Shown piece after piece: positions 7,701 through 11,129 of a DNA stretch of 11,129 bases. The DNA comes from Nostoc sp. CHAB 5715 (lineage in GTDB: Bacteria > Cyanobacteriota > Cyanobacteriia > Cyanobacteriales > Nostocaceae). The position numbers were made by a program, and so were the translations under genes. Each line of letters begins with the position of its first letter. Position 1 is the first letter of the stretch. Location of the stretch: the NCBI RefSeq assembly GCF_020829685.1, contig NZ_JAIVFR010000114.1, positions 1 through 11,129 of the forward strand. The letters run 5' to 3'. The notes under the pieces are model-generated. The model was not told where the DNA came from. It did no database searches and saw only the letters and a program-made list of their open reading frames with translations.

Positions 7701-7839
7701 TACCTTTGAGGAGAAGATTCATGGTGCGTCGCATGTACGCTTCTACCGGCTCGGTTGTGGGTTTGAAGATTAGTGCATAATATAGTGACCCGCTCACCAG
7801 ATCGATAATTACAGCTATTTTCAGGTAAATAGACCACGC
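7684..7839 (-). pseudogene. C-terminal remnant of a TetR-family regulator
   Basis: On the minus strand a frame of 51 codons ends at a TAG (7684-7686). It reads IIDLVSGSLYYALIF, then KPTTEPVEAYMRR, then TMNLLLKGIG. The DL(I/V)SGxLYY motif followed by a helix ending in LLLKG is typical of the ligand-binding C-terminus of TetR/AcrR repressors. The frame meets a stop at 7849-7851, just inside the repeat element that begins at 7841, and no helix-turn-helix part exists anywhere in the window. I infer that the 5' part of the gene was lost, with the break at or near the element edge. The call rests on a short motif, so the family is likely but not certain. Confidence 0.6.
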
Positions 7840-7840
7840 G

Positions 7841-8074
7841 GTAGGGGTTTAGAATTGCTCATTGGTGTCAACTTAACGTAAAAGCCATGTCCCGCAAGGA
7901 ACTTAAGTTCCTTGCTAATAGCAAAAGTAATCTAAAGATTACTAAGTATCTGCAAAAATCTTTAGTCTACTTCAGTAGACTTTAGCTATTAGCCTTGAAC
8001 TTTAGTTCTAGGCGGGTGAGTCCGCCAACAGTTAACCTTTAAGTTGACACCAATGACCATTGCTATGCCCCTAC
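7841..8074. mobile_element. Structured repeat element, copy 1 (MITE-like), upstream of aroF
   Basis: Terminal inverted repeats of 36 bp (7841-7876 and 8039-8074) differ at about five positions; the inner 18 bp, 7859-7876 against 8039-8056, are perfect. Inside are a 22-bp perfect palindrome (7894-7915), a 9-bp stem GCTAATAGC/GCTATTAGC (7914-7922 with 7985-7993) enclosing two hairpins (7926-7943 and 7964-7981), and a further hairpin at 7992-8013. No coding capacity. It ends 42 bp before the aroF start codon, so it occupies the aroF promoter or leader region. A second, inverted copy lies at 9292-9495. Confidence 0.8.
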
Positions 8075-8104
8075 GACCGGACATGACATTACACCCAAAA
8101 ACAC

Positions 8105-8110
8105 AAGGAA
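8105..8110 (+). promoter_or_regulatory. Shine-Dalgarno for aroF
   Basis: AAGGAA, 6 nt before the ATG at 8117. It is the only good ribosome binding site in the window for a called gene and fixes the aroF start. Confidence 0.65.
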
Positions 8111-8116
8111 AAACAG

Positions 8117-9217
8117 ATGATTATCATACTTAAGAACGGTACGCCTGTTGAGGAAATTACTCGCATCAGCCAAGAACTGAGTGATGTTTGGGGAGTCACG
8201 GTAGAAAAAAGCGTTGGCACTCATAAAGTTGTGCTGGGGCTAATTGGTGATACCACTAGCATCGATAAATTACAGGTTCAGGAATTCAGCCCTTGGATTG
8301 AGCAAGTATTACGGGTGCAACAACCTTTCAAGCGGGTAAGTCGAGAATTCCGACATGGAGAAGCCAGCGAGGTTGTTGTACCTACGCCTAACGGTCGTGT
8401 CTATTTCGGCGAACATCATCCGATCGTGGTGGTAGCTGGGCCTTGTTCCGTTGAAAATGAAGCGATGATTGTCGAAACGGCAAAGCGGGTGAAGGCAGCA
8501 GGAGCGCAGTTTCTGCGTGGTGGAGCCTATAAACCTCGCACTTCACCTTATGCCTTTCAAGGTTATGGTGAAAGCGCTTTAGATTTGTTAGCAGCAGCGC
8601 GGGAAGCTACTGGTTTGGGTATCGTCACAGAACTCATGGATGCTGCCGATTTATCAGCAGTGGCGAGAGTAGCTGACATAATCCAAATCGGAGCGCGAAA
8701 TATGCACAACTTTTCGTTGCTCAAAAAGGTAGGCGCTCAAGATAAACCCGTGCTACTCAAGCGGGGGATGTCTGCCACAATTGACGAGTGGCTGATGGCG
8801 GCAGAATATATTTTGGCATCTGGAAATCCCAATGTGATTCTTTGTGAACGGGGAATCAGAACCTTTGATGGCAAATATGCTCGGAATACTTTAGATTTAT
8901 CAGTGCTTCCGGTATTGCGATCGCTTACCCATTTACCGATTATGATTGATCCTAGTCATGGTACTGGTAGGTCTGAATATGTTCCATCAATGGCAATGGC
9001 TGCCTTAGCAGCTGGTACAGATGCCTTAATGATTGAAGTTCATCCCAATCCCGCAAAAGCTTTATCCGATGGGCCACAATCTCTCACCCCTGATAAATTT
9101 GACCGCTTAGTTCAAGAAATGTCAATTCTGGGCAAAGTAGTTGATCGCTGGTCTACACCTGCATTTGGTAGCATTGGTGAAAGCCGCATTCTCTTCACGC
9201 CAGAACTCTCAAAGTAG
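8117..9217 (+). CDS. aroF: 3-deoxy-7-phosphoheptulonate (DAHP) synthase, type I-beta, 366 aa
   Basis: This enzyme condenses phosphoenolpyruvate and erythrose 4-phosphate to DAHP, the first step of the shikimate pathway to aromatic amino acids. Residues 1-70 form a ferredoxin-like N-terminal regulatory domain as in the Thermotoga enzyme, the usual site of feedback control; a (beta/alpha)8 barrel follows. Visible active-site motifs are GPCSVE (108-113), KPRTS (139-143), QIGARNMHNF (190-199), LKRG (214-217) and DPSHGTGR (278-285). The four metal ligands are present as C110, H281, E307 and D318; the last three keep the 26- and 11-residue spacings of the family. Length is normal and the gene looks intact, with a HIP1 site at 8917. 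It is monocistronic and bracketed by inverted copies of a structured repeat element, with gene remnants outside both, so its transcription probably starts in or just after the left copy. Confidence 0.96.
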   Translation: MIIILKNGTPVEEITRISQELSDVWGVTVEKSVGTHKVVLGLIGDTTSIDKLQVQEFSPWIEQVLRVQQPFKRVSREFRHGEASEVVVPTPNGRVYFGEHHPIVVVAGPCSVENEAMIVETAKRVKAAGAQFLRGGAYKPRTSPYAFQGYGESALDLLAAAREATGLGIVTELMDAADLSAVARVADIIQIGARNMHNFSLLKKVGAQDKPVLLKRGMSATIDEWLMAAEYILASGNPNVILCERGIRTFDGKYARNTLDLSVLPVLRSLTHLPIMIDPSHGTGRSEYVPSMAMAALAAGTDALMIEVHPNPAKALSDGPQSLTPDKFDRLVQEMSILGKVVDRWSTPAFGSIGESRILFTPELSK

Positions 9218-9291
9218 ATAAAGCCTAATCTGATACCAATTCACGAAAATCCTGATACATATAGATTTCTCGTAGGGGCATGGCATTGCCC

Positions 9292-9495
9292 ATAGGTGTC
9301 AACAAAAGCCTAGAAATAGCTTAACTGTTGGCTGACTCACCCGCCTGGAACTAAAGTTCCAGGCTAATAGCTAAAGTCTACTAAAGTAGACTAAAGATTT
9401 TTCGGATTATTTAGTCATCTTTAGATGACTTTCGCTATTAGCAAGGAACTTCAGTTCCTTGCGGGACATGACTCTTACGTTAAGTTGACACGTAT
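9292..9495. mobile_element. Structured repeat element, copy 2, inverted relative to copy 1, downstream of aroF
   Basis: The reverse complement of this region matches copy 1 through the core with about 16 differences in roughly 160 hand-aligned positions. Ends ATAGGTGTCAAC (9292-9303) and GTTGACACGTAT (9484-9495) are inverted repeats with one mismatch. All internal hairpins are kept. The GTAGGGGCAT word next to copy 1 also occurs here at 9272, outside the left end, so the element may extend to about 9271. It begins 74 bp after the aroF stop, and its hairpins could serve as the aroF terminator. Confidence 0.8.
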
Positions 9496-9529
9496 GGCCA
9501 AGGTATTGCTATATAAGCAACAAATACCT

Positions 9530-9823
9530 CAAAGTCGTGTTGAAGTACTTAAAAGTCGTTTTGAGGTACTTCAAAGTCGTGTTGAAGTACTTCAAAGTCG
9601 TGTTGAAGTACTTAAAAGTCGTGTTGAAGTACTTCAAAGTCGTGTTGAGGTACTTCAAAGTCGTTTTGAGGTACTTCAAAGTCGTTTTGAGGTACTTCAA
9701 AGTCGTGTTGAGGTACTTCAAAGTCGTTTTGAGGTACTTCAAAGTCGTGTTGAGGTACTTCAAAGTCGTTTTGAAGTACTTCAAAGTCGTTTTGAGGTAC
9801 TTCAAAGTCGTGTTGAGGTACTC
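9530..9823. repeat. 14 contiguous 21-bp tandem repeats
   Basis: Fourteen exact-length units run without spacers. Only three positions vary within them: position 1 (C or A), position 10 (G or T) and position 15 (A or G); the last unit also ends C instead of T. Across each junction GTACTTCAA is complementary to TTGAAGTAC around a 7-nt loop, so each unit can form a 9-bp hairpin; the A/G variant leaves a G-U wobble in RNA of the plus strand. Because 21 is a multiple of 3, several frames stay open, one as VLQSRVE heptads, but nothing else supports translation. It lies 34 bp beyond element copy 2. Confidence 0.92.
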
Positions 9824-9896
9824 CGCTACGCTTGACTTTTAAAACAGTCGCTACACAGTTTAAGGTTTTTAGCGTTAACTGAACTGTATTGGTTGA

Positions 9897-10210
9897 GCGA
9901 TCGCATTTGCTTGTTTGGAAGTAGCTACGGTACTCTCTCTTTTTTCCAATGTTGTGAGTACGGCGCGTCTTGGCCCGATGTTGGCAATGCAAACCCTTGA
10001 GCAACGGCGCAATATCGAGAATGCTATTATCATAGGACTTACGCAAAAATTGCTAAAAAGCTTAATTTATCGAACCGCCAAGACGCCAAGAGCGCCGAGA
10101 ATTCGTAGAGTGTGCGTAAGTCCTATATCAATGAAGCATCAAAGTATGCCACGGACAGTGGTGTGGAAATTCCCACTTCTGTGATGCTAGCTGTAGGTTA
10201 CAAACCATGA
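9897..10210 (+). pseudogene. C-terminal gene remnant, probably SAM-dependent methyltransferase, split by a MITE
   Basis: From a HIP1 site at 9897 (preceded by an in-frame TGA) the plus strand reads VVSTARLGPMLAMQTLEQ, then RRNIENAII. After the 95-bp insertion at 10032-10126 it continues in another frame as NEASKYATDSGVEIPTSVM, then LAVGYKP and a stop at 10208-10210. Removing the insertion plus one copy of ATC (10127-10129) joins the halves into one frame. The ending, with a Tyr, a D-x-G turn, then xxPxxVxxAxGxKP, resembles the C-termini of class I SAM methyltransferases. The catalytic Rossmann part with its GxGxG motif is missing, so this is a dead fragment. The family assignment is tentative; the split frame is seen directly. 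Confidence 0.55.
10032..10126. mobile_element. 95-bp MITE with 14-bp terminal inverted repeats
   Basis: ATAGGACTTACGCA (10032-10045) and TGCGTAAGTCCTAT (10113-10126) are perfect inverted repeats. They are flanked by ATC on both sides (10029-10031 and 10127-10129), a candidate 3-bp target duplication. The interior has two direct copies of CGCCAAGA (10076-10091). Elements with this end and interior are, as I recall, common in Nostocales and have no transposase of their own. The insertion breaks the methyltransferase-like remnant. Confidence 0.8.
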
Positions 10211-10253
10211 GCTAGAAAAACTCTGGTTAAATTGCTTGAAGTAGTTGACAAAA

Positions 10254-11129
10254 TTAGCTTTTTAAAGTGAGGTTTGCACAAACTCCCCCTTTTGGAAGAC
10301 TTACCAAGAGAGTTTGCTGCGGCGAAAGACTAATCTCGTAAGTCTCGTTCCCAAGTAACACCTGGAACTTCGAGGACTTTTCTTTGTCTACATCTGCTTT
10401 TACAGATTTGTTAATACTCAAGGAAGGACTTCTCCCAGACTCCTGTAGGCTAGGGTAGTGACTTGCTTTTGCCGCATCATTCACAGAGGAAAATCCAAGA
10501 TCCCCTACATTTTCTTCTTTCTTGGCAACAGGTAACAGCGAGATATCAATCAAGGGTAAGGTAATTTTCAGTGTCGTACCTTGATGAAGTCCCGTACTCT
10601 CAAGAGTAATGCTACCTCCCATAAGTTCGATTAAGTTTCGTGAAATTGCTAGTCCCAATCCAGTCCCTTCAAACTGGCGGCTGGTTGTGCCATTCACCAT
10701 CACAAAGGGGCGAAATAGTTTGTGTTGTTGAGTGGGATCAATTCCTATACCTGTATCTTTAACTATTACCACCACTTGAGATTTACCATTACTATGTTGA
10801 ATTTCTGTGGCAATAGTGATGCTTCCTGCGTCAGTGAACTTAGTGGCGTTACCGATAATATTAATCAGCACTTGCTTCAGTTTTGCTGCGTCTGCCTTAA
10901 TTGGTATTGCTTGAGAATCTAACTCGCATTTCAATTGCAAGCCTTTTTGTTGAACATTAACTGATTGTAAATTAATCACCTCTAGCAATATTTGTCGGAG
11001 GTCAAGAGGTGTGGTGACTACAGAAAGCTTACCTGCTTCGATTTTAGAAATGTCGAGTAAATCATTAATAATATTTAGCAAATGAATCGTTGTTTCATTG
11101 GCACGTTTGAGAAACTGAAGCAAGTGCTG
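10254..11129 (-). CDS. Sensor histidine kinase, C-terminal part (gene continues beyond the right edge)
   Basis: This is the catalytic end of a two-component sensor kinase that autophosphorylates on a histidine using ATP. The gene enters from the right edge: the frame is open through 11129 and the TTG at 11123 is not a convincing start. Visible first is the second HisKA helix, NDLLDISKIEAGKL (about 11066-11025); the H-box itself lies outside. The HATPase domain has an N-box with LINIIGNATKF (about 10875), G1 box KDTGIGID (about 10755) and G2 box GTGLGLAISRNLIELMGG (about 10670-10610), all intact. About 100 residues follow the kinase core and match no receiver domain I can see; they are polar and Ser/Lys-rich, then end in short hydrophobic strands (FQVLLGNETYEISL, LLVSLPKGG). 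Sensor input and partner regulator are unknown from this window. Confidence 0.93.
   Translation of the reverse strand, partial: QHLLQFLKRANETTIHLLNIINDLLDISKIEAGKLSVVTTPLDLRQILLEVINLQSVNVQQKGLQLKCELDSQAIPIKADAAKLKQVLINIIGNATKFTDAGSITIATEIQHSNGKSQVVVIVKDTGIGIDPTQQHKLFRPFVMVNGTTSRQFEGTGLGLAISRNLIELMGGSITLESTGLHQGTTLKITLPLIDISLLPVAKKEENVGDLGFSSVNDAAKASHYPSLQESGRSPSLSINKSVKADVDKEKSSKFQVLLGNETYEISLSPQQTLLVSLPKGGVCANLTLKS

Noticed and set aside
7721..7780. 19-residue plus-strand frame with a good GAGGAG site at 7708-7713
   Set aside because: It lies antisense to the TetR-like remnant, whose protein pattern explains the sequence better; the purine-rich site is the complement of leucine codons there.
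8044..8049. TTGACA in the element end as the aroF -35 box
   Set aside because: No convincing -10 hexamer is found 16-18 bp downstream, so a promoter supplied by the element is possible but not shown.
9530..9823. CRISPR array
   Set aside because: Units are directly contiguous with no spacers, and no cas genes are present.
9425..9835. 136-residue plus-strand frame with VLQSRVE heptads, possibly a coiled-coil protein
   Set aside because: Its first part lies in the repeat element and the rest is the 21-bp array, where open frames are automatic because 21 is divisible by three. No ribosome binding site is seen, and frames on both strands are equally open.

Overview
The window comes from the chromosome of a filamentous, probably heterocyst-forming cyanobacterium of the Nostoc/Anabaena type. 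The evidence is six exact HIP1 octamers (GCGATCGC at 4226, 4630, 5310, 7443, 8917 and 9897), a PatD-like heterocyst-frequency protein, a cyanobacterial-type bifunctional Rel enzyme, and many short repeats and foldback elements of the kinds common in Nostocales.

Layout, left to right. 1-218: no supported gene, only an open minus-strand frame running off the left edge. 228-704 (+): small conserved hypothetical protein. 713-760: perfect 48-bp palindrome between convergent genes. 853-3855 (-): single-chain nuclease/adenine-methyltransferase/specificity protein related to Type ISP/IIG restriction-modification enzymes. 3856-4545: non-coding, with a 107-bp foldback element and, at its end, a likely rel terminator. 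4546-6816 (-): rel, the (p)ppGpp synthetase/hydrolase. 6817-7159: divergent intergenic region with a GC-rich repeat and a terminator-like hairpin. 7160-7513 (+): patD-like gene.

7514-10253 is a repeat-rich graveyard around one housekeeping gene. It holds heptamer/nonamer repeats, a minus-strand remnant of the C-terminus of a TetR-type regulator (7684-7839), a structured repeat element (7841-8074), intact aroF (8117-9217, +), a second copy of the same element in inverted orientation (9292-9495), fourteen 21-bp tandem repeats (9530-9823), and a plus-strand remnant of what looks like a SAM-methyltransferase C-terminus (9897-10210). That last remnant is itself split by a 95-bp MITE. The window ends inside a histidine-kinase gene on the minus strand (10254 to beyond 11129).

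Working together: Rel sets (p)ppGpp levels, PatD tunes heterocyst frequency, AroF opens the shikimate pathway, and the restriction enzyme defends against foreign DNA. No multi-gene operon is evident; the genes look like independent units separated by repeats. I see no clear new multi-gene system. The most distinctive signals are the pair of inverted, internally base-paired elements bracketing aroF, the almost uniform array of self-complementary 21-bp units beside it, and the MITE insertion that can be undone on paper to restore a reading frame.
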